Shown: piece after piece, positions 36,163-44,448 of the stretch
Layout of the letters: each line of letters starts with the position of its first letter
Numbering within the stretch: position 1 is the stretch's first letter
Source: JBCCGR01 sp039029195
Lineage (GTDB): Bacteria > Pseudomonadota > Alphaproteobacteria > Rhizobiales > Rhizobiaceae
Reading direction: 5' to 3'
Length of the DNA stretch: 64,000 nt
Assembly (NCBI GenBank): GCA_039029195.1
Contig: JBCCGR010000009.1
Span: forward strand, 1-64,000
The notes under the pieces: model-generated
What the model was told of the DNA's origin: nothing
Database searches by the model: none
Seen by the model: only the letters and a program-made list of their open reading frames with translations
Position numbers and translations under genes: made by a program

Positions 36163-36418
36163 ATTTCCCTCCCCTTTTTCAAAGGGAGGGAAAACGCATT
36201 TGGAGACTTCCAGCAAGTGACTGTCACCCTCCACCTCATGGTGAGCTTGTCGAACCACGAGGTGGCCACTAAATCTGGCTACACCCTGCCCTTCGACACG
36301 CTCAGGGTGAGGGTGTGGGGTAGAGATCAAGGCCTGTTGTCCAGCTTTTTTCACTCGGGTGTATCACCTATATCCATATGCGATATCCCTCCCCCGCTGG
36401 GGGAGGGAAACAAATGAA
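36163..36418. repeat. Composite intergenic repeats (families A and B)
   Basis: The 36123-36654 spacer has no supported gene. It holds CCCTCCC/GGGAGGG hairpins near 36170-36190, a family A unit at 36225-36320 (CCACCTCATGGTGAGC, TGTCGAACCACGAGGTGGCC, then CTTCGACACGCTCAGGGTGAGGG) and the end of a family B unit at 36374-36418 (CATATGCGATATCCC, CCCCGCTGGGGGAGGGAAAC). Matching units lie at 58775 (A), 41052 and 52890 (B). Confidence 0.6.
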
Positions 36419-36654
36419 CCGCTCAGTTCAGTATGTTCACATGCTATCTCCAAACATCCAAACCCATGCCGCAAACAGGACAGTGTTTCCCTTTCTGTCG
36501 CTTCGAAAACACCTGCACTCCCAACGGCCTCACGCGCGTCGTATTCGTGCGTGTTGACGTCGCGTGCAACGCATCGCATCTTCATCTAGGTCATCTAGAT
36601 GCGTTTCACTTGGTGGAACGGATACCCACTCTCCGGTGAACAGGAAAATAGATT

Positions 36655-36960
36655 GTGGCACAGCTAACCATCGTTTACTGGCGGGACATCCCGGCACAGG
36701 TGATTGCAAAACAGGGTCGCAAAACCGCAAAGCGTGAGCTCCCTTTGCGATTTACCGAAGCGATAGACATGTGCGCGATGCGCTCTGGTCTGGCGGAAAC
36801 CGACGCTTATCTGGAAGAGTGGCGGCGCGGGGAACCCTCCCCCTGCGGCGATGATCTGGAGGCGGAAGCCCAAGCCATGCACGACAAGATTGATACGGAG
36901 TTTGACAAGGCGCGCCTTGTGGCGCTGGTGAATTCAGGTGGACACGAAAATGGCAAATAA
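36655..36960 (+). CDS. Small 'virulence factor'-domain protein
   Basis: 101 residues from a GTG with AGGAAA upstream. It matches the small 'virulence factor' family: TIVYWRDIPAQVIAKQGRKTAKRELP, RFTEAIDMCAMRSGLAETDAYLEEWRR. Its last 11 bases overlap the MetF-like gene, so both are co-translated. The family name comes from an early annotation and says nothing about function; in this setting it is more likely a small accessory subunit of the folate/corrinoid pathway. Confidence 0.78.
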   Translation: MAQLTIVYWRDIPAQVIAKQGRKTAKRELPLRFTEAIDMCAMRSGLAETDAYLEEWRRGEPSPCGDDLEAEAQAMHDKIDTEFDKARLVALVNSGGHENGK

Positions 36961-37828
36961 GATTTCGGCCTCAATTGAGGTTTCGCCAAAACAGGCAATT
37001 GAATCGGCAGATCTGCCGGGTCTGTTTCCGCAGGGAAGCTGGGTCTATATCACCGATATCGGAACCGACTCCGCACAGCACCTGACGGCCGCAGCCAAAC
37101 GCGTGAAAGACCTTGGCTATCAACCGGTTCCACACTTCGCCTCACGCCGTCTGCCAAGCGCTGATGAGCTGCGCCGCCGTGTCGGCATGCTCACTCAGGA
37201 AGCTGGTGTGACCAATGTTCTGGTCATTGGTGGCGGACTGGATGATCCGGCTGGCCCGTTCACCTCCACGATGGAGGTTTTGGAAACGGCAGAGTTCGAC
37301 AAGCACGGTGTCACCCACATCGGCGTTGCAGGCCACCCCGAAGGTTCTCCGGACTTTTCCGACGAAGTTGCAGTCAATGCGTTACGCCTGAAGCAGGATT
37401 TCGCACTTCGCACTGATGCCAAAATGCGCATTGTCACTCAGTTTGGCTTTGATGCGGAAGGTTTTGTTGCCTGGGCTGATGGTCTTGCTGAGCACGGCAT
37501 CGACCTCCCTGTTCACCTGGGTGTTGCCGGTCCGGCCAAAATCACCACGCTCATCAAATTTGCCGCCATGTGCGGTGTGGGCAATTCGCTCTCGTTCCTG
37601 AAAAAACGCGGCTCGGCCCTCGCAACGCTTGCCACCGGATTCAGCCCGGAGGTTGTGGTTGGCCCCGTCGAGGCACATGTGAGCGAAGCCGAACGCACCG
37701 CCGTTCGCCAAATTCATGTCTTCCCGTTTGGCGGCATCAAAAAGTCTGCCCAATGGCTGGTTGATCGCGGCTCCTGGAGTGAGTATAAAGATATAAAGAA
37801 CTCTTTATATCAAGCTAACGAGGCTTAA
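36950..37828 (+). CDS. Methylenetetrahydrofolate reductase-like protein (MetF family)
   Basis: 292 residues from the ATG at 36950, preceded by AGGTGGACACG and overlapping the previous gene by 11 bases. The TIM-barrel pattern of MetF is present: SWVYITDIGT, PVPHFASRRL, TNVLVIGGGLDDPAGPF, THIGVAGHPEGSPDF, ALRTDAKMRIVTQFGFD, and HLGVAGPAKITTLIKFA. MetF enzymes use FAD to interconvert methylene-THF and methyl-THF. Beside the pterin:corrinoid methyltransferase it probably runs oxidatively, turning methyl-THF into methylene-THF. The final codons contain the palindrome at 37790-37811, an operator embedded in coding sequence. Confidence 0.85.
   Translation: MANKISASIEVSPKQAIESADLPGLFPQGSWVYITDIGTDSAQHLTAAAKRVKDLGYQPVPHFASRRLPSADELRRRVGMLTQEAGVTNVLVIGGGLDDPAGPFTSTMEVLETAEFDKHGVTHIGVAGHPEGSPDFSDEVAVNALRLKQDFALRTDAKMRIVTQFGFDAEGFVAWADGLAEHGIDLPVHLGVAGPAKITTLIKFAAMCGVGNSLSFLKKRGSALATLATGFSPEVVVGPVEAHVSEAERTAVRQIHVFPFGGIKKSAQWLVDRGSWSEYKDIKNSLYQANEA
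37790..37811. promoter_or_regulatory. Palindromic operator inside the 3' end of the MetF-like gene
   Basis: A perfect 10-2-10 palindrome: arm GATATAAAGA (37790-37799), AC, and its complement TCTTTATATC (37802-37811), with a further TATAAAG half-site at 37784-37790. It lies 21 bases upstream of the pterin methyltransferase start and encodes part of the MetF tail (DIKNSLYQ). It shares the ATAAAGA-N2-TCTTTAT core with 22642-22657. Likely a methionine/SAH-responsive ArsR-type (SahR-like) site. Confidence 0.65.
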
Positions 37829-37832
37829 TCTC

Positions 37833-38804
37833 TTGACCCATACACTTGTCGCCTCCGCCACCAAGGAGGCCATCATCGGCTTTGACCAGCCCTTCTGTGT
37901 CATTGGCGAACGCATCAATCCAACCGGGCGCAAGAAACTTGCCGCAGAAATGCAGGCCGGAGACTTCTCCACCGTTGAGGCAGATGTTCATGCACAGGTT
38001 GCCGCTGGTGCAACCATGCTCGACGTCAATGCCGGTGTCACAGCCGTGAACCCGAACGAGACCGAGCCGCCGCTGCTGCGCCAGACGCTGGAATTGGTTC
38101 AGGGCCTAACAGACCTGCCGATTTCCATCGATTCCTCCGTTCCAGCGGCACTTGCAGCCGGGCTGGAAGTGACCAAAGGCCGCCCGCTGGTCAACTCCGT
38201 GACCGGCGAAGAAGACAGGCTGGAGGCCATTCTGCCGCTCATCAAGAAATATGATGTGCCAGTGGTTGCCATCTCAAACGATGAATCCGGCATCTCGGAA
38301 GATCCTGATGTGCGGTTTGACGTTGCCAAAAAGATTGTCGAGCGCGCAGCTGACTACGGCATCAAACCGCATGATATTGTTGTTGATCCGCTGGTCATGC
38401 CCATCGGCGCCATGGGAACCGCCGGTCTGCAGGTGTTTGCCCTTGTGCGGCGTTTGCGCGAGGAACTGAAGGTCAACACCACCTGCGGTGCGTCCAACAT
38501 TTCCTTCGGCCTCCCCCACCGCCATGGCATCAATGCCGCCTTCCTGCCCATGGCTATTGCCTCCGGCATGACATCGGCCATCATGAACCCATGCCGCCCG
38601 GCGGAAATGGAAGCCGTGCACGGTGCCAACGTGCTGATGGGCACCGACACCGACTGTGCGAAATGGATCATGACCTATCGCGATAGGGTGGCGCCGACCG
38701 GTTCAATCCCTGCAACCGTTGGCGGGCCCGGAGGTGCTGCGCCTGCCGCACCTGCAGCCGGTGGCCGTCGCCGGGGTGGTCGCGCCGCACGCACTGGCTC
38801 TTAA
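37833..38804 (+). CDS. Methyltetrahydrofolate:corrinoid methyltransferase (pterin-binding barrel)
   Basis: 323 residues from a TTG start 4 bases after the MetF stop, with GAGG upstream; no other start fits. The pterin-binding motifs are FCVIGERINPTGRKKL (21-36), MLDVNAGV, LPISIDSS, LVNSVTGEE, and CGASNISFGLPHRHGINAAFL. The family (AcsE/MtrH/MtvA-like) moves methyl groups between corrinoid and tetrahydrofolate. It completes transfer from methyl-corrinoid to folate for the MetF-like enzyme. The C-terminus is a Gly/Ala/Arg-rich tail ending GGRRRGGRAARTGS. A strong terminator follows at 38829. Confidence 0.9.
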   Translation: MTHTLVASATKEAIIGFDQPFCVIGERINPTGRKKLAAEMQAGDFSTVEADVHAQVAAGATMLDVNAGVTAVNPNETEPPLLRQTLELVQGLTDLPISIDSSVPAALAAGLEVTKGRPLVNSVTGEEDRLEAILPLIKKYDVPVVAISNDESGISEDPDVRFDVAKKIVERAADYGIKPHDIVVDPLVMPIGAMGTAGLQVFALVRRLREELKVNTTCGASNISFGLPHRHGINAAFLPMAIASGMTSAIMNPCRPAEMEAVHGANVLMGTDTDCAKWIMTYRDRVAPTGSIPATVGGPGGAAPAAPAAGGRRRGGRAARTGS

Positions 38805-38828
38805 AGTCCTAAATTTCACGTTGCCTCG

Positions 38829-38868
38829 GGCCCGGATCATACGCCATGATCCGGGCCTGTTTTAATTG
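38829..38868 (+). terminator. Strong intrinsic terminator after the folate/corrinoid operon
   Basis: GGCCCGGATCAT (38829-38840), loop ACGCC, ATGATCCGGGCC (38846-38857), then TGTTTTAATT: a perfect 12-bp stem 24 bases after the stop of the pterin methyltransferase. Confidence 0.85.
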
Positions 38869-38888
38869 AACTTTCGGAAAGTTACGAC

Positions 38889-39179
38889 ATGCCCAAAGCC
38901 TATTGCGTGGTCACCTACAGCGAAATTTCAGACCCGGATGCCTTCGCCGCCTATGCGGTTCTTGCCGGGCCTGCAATCGAATCCGCAGGCGGCACATTCA
39001 TCGCGCGTGGCGAACCCGCCAAGGTGCTTGAAGGCGGCAATGACGGCCGTGTTGTGGTGATTGAATTTGAAAGCGTGGACGCCGCCGATGCGGGTTACCA
39101 CTCCGATGCATACCAGAAAGCGATGCAAGCACTCGGCGATGGCGTGAAACGCGAATACCGGATTGTTCCTGGGGTTTGA
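38889..39179 (+). CDS. DUF1330 domain-containing protein
   Basis: 96 residues with the DUF1330 ferredoxin-like dimer fold: KAYCVVTYSEISDPDAFAAY, GGTFIARGEP, VVIEFESVDAADAGYHSDAYQKAM and REYRIVPGV. GGAAAG lies 9 bases upstream. It comes after the terminator of the folate operon, so it is likely separately transcribed. Function unknown. Confidence 0.85.
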   Translation: MPKAYCVVTYSEISDPDAFAAYAVLAGPAIESAGGTFIARGEPAKVLEGGNDGRVVVIEFESVDAADAGYHSDAYQKAMQALGDGVKREYRIVPGV

Positions 39180-39401
39180 GGGCCACCGCCTGAAAATTTG
39201 AAACGATATCTTCCCGTTCGTCACTGCGACTTTCAGAGGAGCTAGCGTCTCAAGTTGGCGAGTTGCCACGAACCTTTCATTTGCCCGCCCGGGCAACCGC
39301 TTTGGCGGAAAAGTCAAACCAAAGGCTGATGGATGAGTGTTCACTCTCACCATTTCCTTGGTTCATACCAATGGTGGTTGAGTTGCACTTTCGCCCCATC
39401 C

Positions 39402-39505
39402 ACCGTCATTCCGCCCTGCTGAGTTTATCGAAGCGAGGAGCGGAATCCATTGATTTTGCAGGGAATTTGTGGAATCCGACCGTAAAGGCCGGAATGACGA
39501 AAGTG
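39402..39505. repeat. Intergenic palindromic repeat, GTCATTCCG type
   Basis: The 39180-39600 spacer has no gene. A unit starts CCGTCATTCCGCC, contains TTTATCGAAGCGAGGAGCGGAATCC, and ends GGAATCCGACCGTAAAGGCC followed by GGAATGACGAAAG, with inverted ends GTCATTCC...GGAATGAC. Same class as 13290 and 24769. Confidence 0.55.
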
Positions 39506-39600
39506 GGTGGTTTTATTTCGCCGTTGGTATCATTTATCAACGCCGCGATTGTAGGCATCCATAGACAAAACAGAGAAGAACAGCTCTTTTGAAATGGCCA

Positions 39601-40780
39601 TTATTGATAATCCCTTTTCCAGAAGAAACTTGAGAATAACCTGCGCTGCGATCGCGACAGTGAGTTCCAAACCGAATTTAGTTGTTCATTGTCTTTAAAC
39701 CAGGTCGGCACATTTTTCAGTCGCCCGGTCGTCACGGACTCATCAGTCAGTTCCACCATAATGGAGGAAAGCCGAAAGCAATCCTTGGATGTATCAGGTG
39801 TTTTGGAGAGAAACTCGCGCAACAACGGCTTCTGGCTGGCTCGCCACTTTTCAAAGTACTCAGGCTTGCGTTCCGACTCGTAGGGCGCTTTGTGCGCAAC
39901 CTTCTTTCGGTATGCTTGGGCTTGATCATAGGTCCAATAGGTGCGGCTCCCATATGGCGGAAACCTTACAGAATCTGGCCTATGCCTGACGTGACTGAGA
40001 TACATATACTTTGCCGCATCTGCGGCATCAATCGGAATACTTGCCTTTGCACCCGCCAATTCAATTGACCGCTGAACCGCCTCAGATTCCATCCAGTTTT
40101 GCCAGCTCATGCCCTGAGCACGCCATGGGTGGTCGCTCGCGAGATCTCTTGGACATCCCAAGGTCGCATCAAGATCATCCGGGTCGATCCGTTTGATTGT
40201 TTCGGGTTTAGAAGTGTCATCGAAGGCAACCAGAACAGGGTAGTGCCGCCATCGTAGCTTTGCTGCAGGAGTACTTTTCAGCTTCTCTACCATTGGCAGC
40301 CAGTCGTAGTTGGCAACTGGGTTAACATGCGCAGACTTGCGCTCCCATCGCCGTCAGTTGCTGTCCATAGGCATCAGCAATCACAGTCCCGGCATTGTGG
40401 TACGTCCGTAGAAGCATGAATATTTGCCGACCTTTTCCGACACCAGCGGGCAACTTCAGCGGCGTGGCTTCGCCTTCGACACCAAAGGAATACCCATCGT
40501 TGCGTTTCTCCATCCAAACGGGAACGGCTTTCACACCGATGACAGAATGGGCCGACTTCGGCCCATCGGGCGTCTCGATATTGAGGGTGATCTTGTAGTT
40601 CCAGGCGAGGGAAGAGCGCTTGGGGCCGACCTCATCACAGGCGGCAAGCCCCACCAGAGCCACCAAAGCCAAGACCGTTCCGAAGGTGCGGTATCTCTTT
40701 GAACGAAACCGCGCGGATGGCTCCGAACCGAGGCGGCTTATTTGCCCAGGGCTCTTGGCCAAATCCTTGGTGGTAAACAT
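39601..40780 (-). pseudogene. Lipoprotein gene split by a frameshift
   Basis: Two leftward frames together look like one protein. The first (40780-40322) has a basic head and lipobox LVGLAAC followed by Asp, then WNYKITLNIETPDGPKSAHS and YSFGVEGEATPLKLPAGVGK, ending at a TAA. The second (ATG at 40293 to 39601) is open upstream of that ATG, across the TAA, in another frame (VNPVANYDWLPM), and continues YPVLVAFDDTSKPETIKRID and RLSSIMVELTDESVTTGRLK. In intact proteins of a lipoprotein family I recall, these segments are in this order in one chain. The simplest reading is an indel near 40320-40360, giving a pseudogene or a sequencing error. Confidence 0.6.
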
Positions 40781-41051
40781 GCAATCCGCCCTGCTTTTTA
40801 TTATCGAAAACAACATTGTGTCCGTCGCTACACCCAATAGCACTGCATGATTGCATTCCCGTAAATTTCCCGAATGAAGGGTGGTTGGTCTTGAGCAAAG
40901 TAAATGAGGCGTTCAATTCAGAGGTTGCACCGCCCTCGCCGCGGTTGTTGCGGGCTGTATGACACGGCTCTCAAGTAGAGTTCGAAACTGGTTTACCTCA
41001 GCTGGAGCTCTTGATTTCTGACTCGCCTTCCTCCCGACGGCAGGACAATCG

Positions 41052-41285
41052 CATATGGGAGTTTAGCTTCCAGGCTCTCCGTTTCCCTCCCCTTTTCCAA
41101 AGGGGAGGGTGGCATGGCGTAGTCATGACGGGTGGGGATTATGGTTGCTTTCTCCCCCACCCGTCGTCTTACGACGACGCCCTCCCCCGCTGGGTGAGGG
41201 AAACATGTGAGCCAGAAATTCAGGACGGGTACTCATATGCGATAGCCCTGCCCGCTGGGGGAGGTGAGCCAAAAATCAGATTCGA
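41052..41285. repeat. Family B intergenic repeat, long version with an insert
   Basis: It starts CGCATATGGGAGTTTAGCT, continues CAGGCTCTCCGTTTCCCTCC and ends CCCCGCTGGGTGAGGGAAAC, GAGCCAGAAATTCAGGA and ATGCGATAGCCC. The copy at 52918-53030 has the same borders but lacks about 90 bases in the middle (approximately 41090-41180), which contain their own hairpins. The 40844-41346 spacer holds no supported gene. Confidence 0.6.
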
Positions 41286-41346
41286 GCTAACGGAATGGTG
41301 TTGACCGAGACCAACGCAGGCCCATTTTCTACTGCCCGCGACATCC

Positions 41347-41724
41347 TCACCCTGTTTCAAAATCCACGTGGATGTGGTTGCCGTCCGGGTCCCAGACATT
41401 GAAAGCAACCGTGTTGATTTCGGCAATTTCGGCTTTCTGAAACTCGACACCATTTTCCAGCAGCGTCGCTTCAAAGGCGGTTGCATCGCTGGCCCGAAAC
41501 GCAAAGTGCTCCAGTTTGAGTTCAACTTCGGAGCCGGTCCCGTCGGCACCCTCTATGCCGACCAGATGCACCACGGCCCGATCGCCGGCGTAAAGCCACG
41601 CGCCCGGAAACGGAAAATCAGGTCGATAGCCGTTCGTCAAATTCAAAATACCGGTGTACCACGCCACCATCTCATCGACGCGGGTGGTTCTCAAGTTCAC
41701 ATGGTCAAGCGTCTCAATCTGCAT
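41347..41724 (-). CDS. VOC-superfamily protein (glyoxalase-like)
   Basis: 125 residues from the ATG at 41724, 9 bases after the choline sulfatase stop; the longer frame to 41784 would overlap that gene. MQIETLDHVNLRTTRVDEMVAWYTGIL, LYAGDRAVVHLVG, LEHFAFRASDATAFEATL and VWDPDGNHIHVDFE give His and Glu at the positions of a VOC metal site (His8, His51-like, Glu near the end). Co-transcribed with betC; its role is unknown. Confidence 0.82.
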   Translation of the reverse strand: MQIETLDHVNLRTTRVDEMVAWYTGILNLTNGYRPDFPFPGAWLYAGDRAVVHLVGIEGADGTGSEVELKLEHFAFRASDATAFEATLLENGVEFQKAEIAEINTVAFNVWDPDGNHIHVDFETG

Positions 41725-41732
41725 GAAAGCGA

Positions 41733-43262
41733 TTATTCCACATCCACCGGCGGAAAGCGAAATCTTCTTGCCGCAGCCGTCCAATCGGTGTTGTTGCGCA
41801 CATATTGTTGGCTGGCGTCCGATGGCGGATCATAGTCCCAGCTCTCGCCAGCACCGACAACCATTGCCGCATGAAGCGCGCGGCGGGATCGCTGGGTTTT
41901 CATCACATCGTCGCGCAACTTGCCAAAATCCCAGCGCTCGGCCACTTCGGCAGCGAAGGCCGCCGCCGCGTCGGTATAGGCCGGATCGTCGGCCAGATTG
42001 ATCTGCTCCAATGGGTCTTGCGCCACGTTGAACAGCAGCGGCGGATCGGGATCGCAATGGATGTACTTCAAACCACCGCGTCGGATCATTGCCACCGGCC
42101 ACGGGGTCATCTCTGCACAATATTCGCCAATTGCCTCATCTACGGGGTCAGCCCCCCCGCGCGCAAGCGGCATCAGGCTGCGCCCATCGATGGGTTCGCC
42201 GTAGAGTGAGGCATCCCCGCCGCCGATCTCAACGAATGTTGGCAACAAATCGAGCAGAGAACAGGCATTTTCCGCCACGCCGGTCGCAATGCCGGGTCCC
42301 GCCATCACGAGGGGTACGCGGGCGGAATGCTCGAAGAAATTCATCTTGAACCACAGTCCCCGCTCACCCAGCATGTCGCCATGGTCAGCTGTCGCGATAA
42401 CGATGGTGTTGTCGAGTTCACCAGTTTCTTCCAGGGTCTGAACCAGTTCACCGATCTTGCTGTCGAAATAGCTGACATTGGCAAGATAAGCCCGTCGGGC
42501 TCGCCGCACTTCGTCATCAGTGAGGGGAATGTAACTTGCTTCAATACCATCCATCACCCGCCGCGAACCGGGGTCCTGCTCATCCGGCTCCAGAACGAAT
42601 TCCGGCATATCGATTTCATCGTCAGTGTAGAGGTTCCACCATTCCGGCCGGGCAAGATACGGATCGTGCGGGTGGATGAAACTCGCCACCATTGCAAAAG
42701 GCGCGTCCGCCCCCGAGGCTTTGTCTCGCGCATGGTCGAAGAGCCAGCGTTTCGCGGCAAAGCCCACCTCATCATCATAGTCAATCTGATAGGTGGCATT
42801 GGCGACCCCGCTTTCCTTCACGGTCTGCATATTGTGATACCACTGGTCGATGCGCTCATCGGGCGCTTCCCAGTCCGGTGTCCAGGCAAAATCTGCCGGG
42901 TAGATATCGGTGGTCACCCGGTCCTCAAACCCGTGCTTCTGGTCCGGACCCACAAAGTGCATTTTGCCGGAGAGACATGTCCGGTAGCCAAGCGCTTTCA
43001 GATAGTGGGCAAACGTTGGCACGCTCGCGGGAAACTCCGACGCGTTGTCGTAGGCTGCAATCCGGCTGATCAATTGACCCGACATAAATGAAAAGCGCGA
43101 CGGCGCGCACAGTGGCGAATTGCAGTAAGCCGCATCAAACCGCATGCCACGCTCAGCCAGCGCATCAAGGTGTGGGGTCCTTGCAATTTTGTGGCCATAG
43201 GCACCGGTAAAATGTGGCGCCAGCTGGTCCGCCATGATGACCAAGATGTTGGGTTTCTTCAT
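41733..43262 (-). CDS. betC: Choline-sulfatase-like sulfatase
   Basis: 509 residues of the alkaline-phosphatase-like sulfatase family. Metal/active-site elements: NILVIMADQ (5-13), and the formylglycine motif LCAPSR, where Cys52 would be converted to formylglycine; then GKMHFVG and TADHGDMLGERG. These, the length, and a C-terminal extension (about 430-509, ending RRFRFPPVDVE) match choline sulfatase BetC. It would hydrolyse choline-O-sulfate to choline, the precursor of glycine betaine, fitting the betaine genes around. No betA/betB is in the window. The start is the first ATG of the frame. Confidence 0.85.
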   Translation of the reverse strand: MKKPNILVIMADQLAPHFTGAYGHKIARTPHLDALAERGMRFDAAYCNSPLCAPSRFSFMSGQLISRIAAYDNASEFPASVPTFAHYLKALGYRTCLSGKMHFVGPDQKHGFEDRVTTDIYPADFAWTPDWEAPDERIDQWYHNMQTVKESGVANATYQIDYDDEVGFAAKRWLFDHARDKASGADAPFAMVASFIHPHDPYLARPEWWNLYTDDEIDMPEFVLEPDEQDPGSRRVMDGIEASYIPLTDDEVRRARRAYLANVSYFDSKIGELVQTLEETGELDNTIVIATADHGDMLGERGLWFKMNFFEHSARVPLVMAGPGIATGVAENACSLLDLLPTFVEIGGGDASLYGEPIDGRSLMPLARGGADPVDEAIGEYCAEMTPWPVAMIRRGGLKYIHCDPDPPLLFNVAQDPLEQINLADDPAYTDAAAAFAAEVAERWDFGKLRDDVMKTQRSRRALHAAMVVGAGESWDYDPPSDASQQYVRNNTDWTAAARRFRFPPVDVE

Positions 43263-43375
43263 CGCCTGCGCTGCTCCTCCGTTTGGAAGAACAAACTAGC
43301 AGCAACTGAAACGTCGGCTGTGATCAGCTTCGCCATTCAATTGAGAAAAACCGACACGGCAGGGCTCAGCAGCCC

Positions 43376-44365
43376 TCAATATTGTACCGTAACCAGCACC
43401 GTATCCGTGTATGTGCCGATGATCGGCGTCGTCTGTGGCGGCACCCGCCCATAGGCGGTGATATCCTGCGCCAGTCCGTTGCCGGTGCCCGCGACCGTGT
43501 TGGTCCCCACACTGTCTCCCCAGCCCGATGTTCGACCGGAATCAGAGTAGATGGCGTATGTAATCTGGTTCACCACCGCAAAGCTCATCTGACGAAGCGT
43601 TGGATCGGTAGCGCCAGCTCCCCCGCCGCCGATGGCGACGGTGTACGGCGTGCCCGAAGAACAAGTGACCGTTACTGTGCCAGTCGCATCGATGTTGGAA
43701 TTCAAAACGCCGACGGTGCCAAAATCGAGCGCCGCCGTTGCCACCGAGCAGGTGGTGATATTTTCAGCGTCAACCTGAAATGATGCGTTGCCGCCGGGCG
43801 AGGTGTTTCCAACGGCAATGATCGAACAGTCCCCAACGAAACTGTAGTCATATTTGATGCGGCGATTGCCACCGGGAAAGCTTGAGAAATAGGCGCCTGT
43901 TGCAGCTGTCGTCTGACCGGACAGGATCGACGCATAGATTGAACCGGAGATTGAACCATTCCCCGAACCATCAAGATTGATCGTGAAGGTCTGTCCTACA
44001 GTTGGAATGGCGGAGTTCCACCCACCCCAAGGCACGCTGTAGGCGGCATCCTTGTAAAGCTGAAAATTGATACGGTTTGACCCGCTGCCCAGCCGACGAA
44101 ACGCTCCGCTTGGGTCCTGTCCATAGGTGCCGTTGCCAATATTGATGCAGCCGGTGATGGTCTGATTTGGAATACCACTGCATGACCAGCTGATGGGAGC
44201 GCTGGTAAAAAAGGCCGATCCCGAGGCCATCGAGACCTGACCGAAATCAAGGCTGCCAATGGTTGCACTGCACGACTGGGCATGCGCAACCGTTCCGGCG
44301 AGCCAGCAACCGGCCACCAGAGCGGACAACAACAGCCGCTGTTTGCGCTTGCCTGCCAAAGACAT
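43376..44365 (-). CDS. Spore coat protein U-domain protein (two SCPU domains)
   Basis: 329 residues with a signal peptide ending near VAHAQ. Two SCPU domains follow: SCSATIGSLDFGQVS... with WSCSG, TGCINIGNG; and TCSVATAALDFGTVGVLNS... with VTCSSGTPYTVAIGGG, each with conserved Cys and a C-terminal VTVQY strand. The family forms secreted chaperone-usher-like fibres (CsuA/B). No chaperone or usher is adjacent, so this copy is isolated, and its export partner must be elsewhere. Confidence 0.85.
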   Translation of the reverse strand: MSLAGKRKQRLLLSALVAGCWLAGTVAHAQSCSATIGSLDFGQVSMASGSAFFTSAPISWSCSGIPNQTITGCINIGNGTYGQDPSGAFRRLGSGSNRINFQLYKDAAYSVPWGGWNSAIPTVGQTFTINLDGSGNGSISGSIYASILSGQTTAATGAYFSSFPGGNRRIKYDYSFVGDCSIIAVGNTSPGGNASFQVDAENITTCSVATAALDFGTVGVLNSNIDATGTVTVTCSSGTPYTVAIGGGGAGATDPTLRQMSFAVVNQITYAIYSDSGRTSGWGDSVGTNTVAGTGNGLAQDITAYGRVPPQTTPIIGTYTDTVLVTVQY

Positions 44366-44448
44366 GCCCCGTTCAGTATGGAACTGAACAAGACCGGTTT
44401 ATGGTTAATGAAGTCTTATCGCAGGCGCTGTTTCGACCCGTAAAACGA

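Noticed and set aside
36597..36603. CGCATCT/AGATGCG arms near 36575-36603
   Set aside because: Short arms in a spacer with a repeat GTCATCTAG; too weak to call an operator or terminator.
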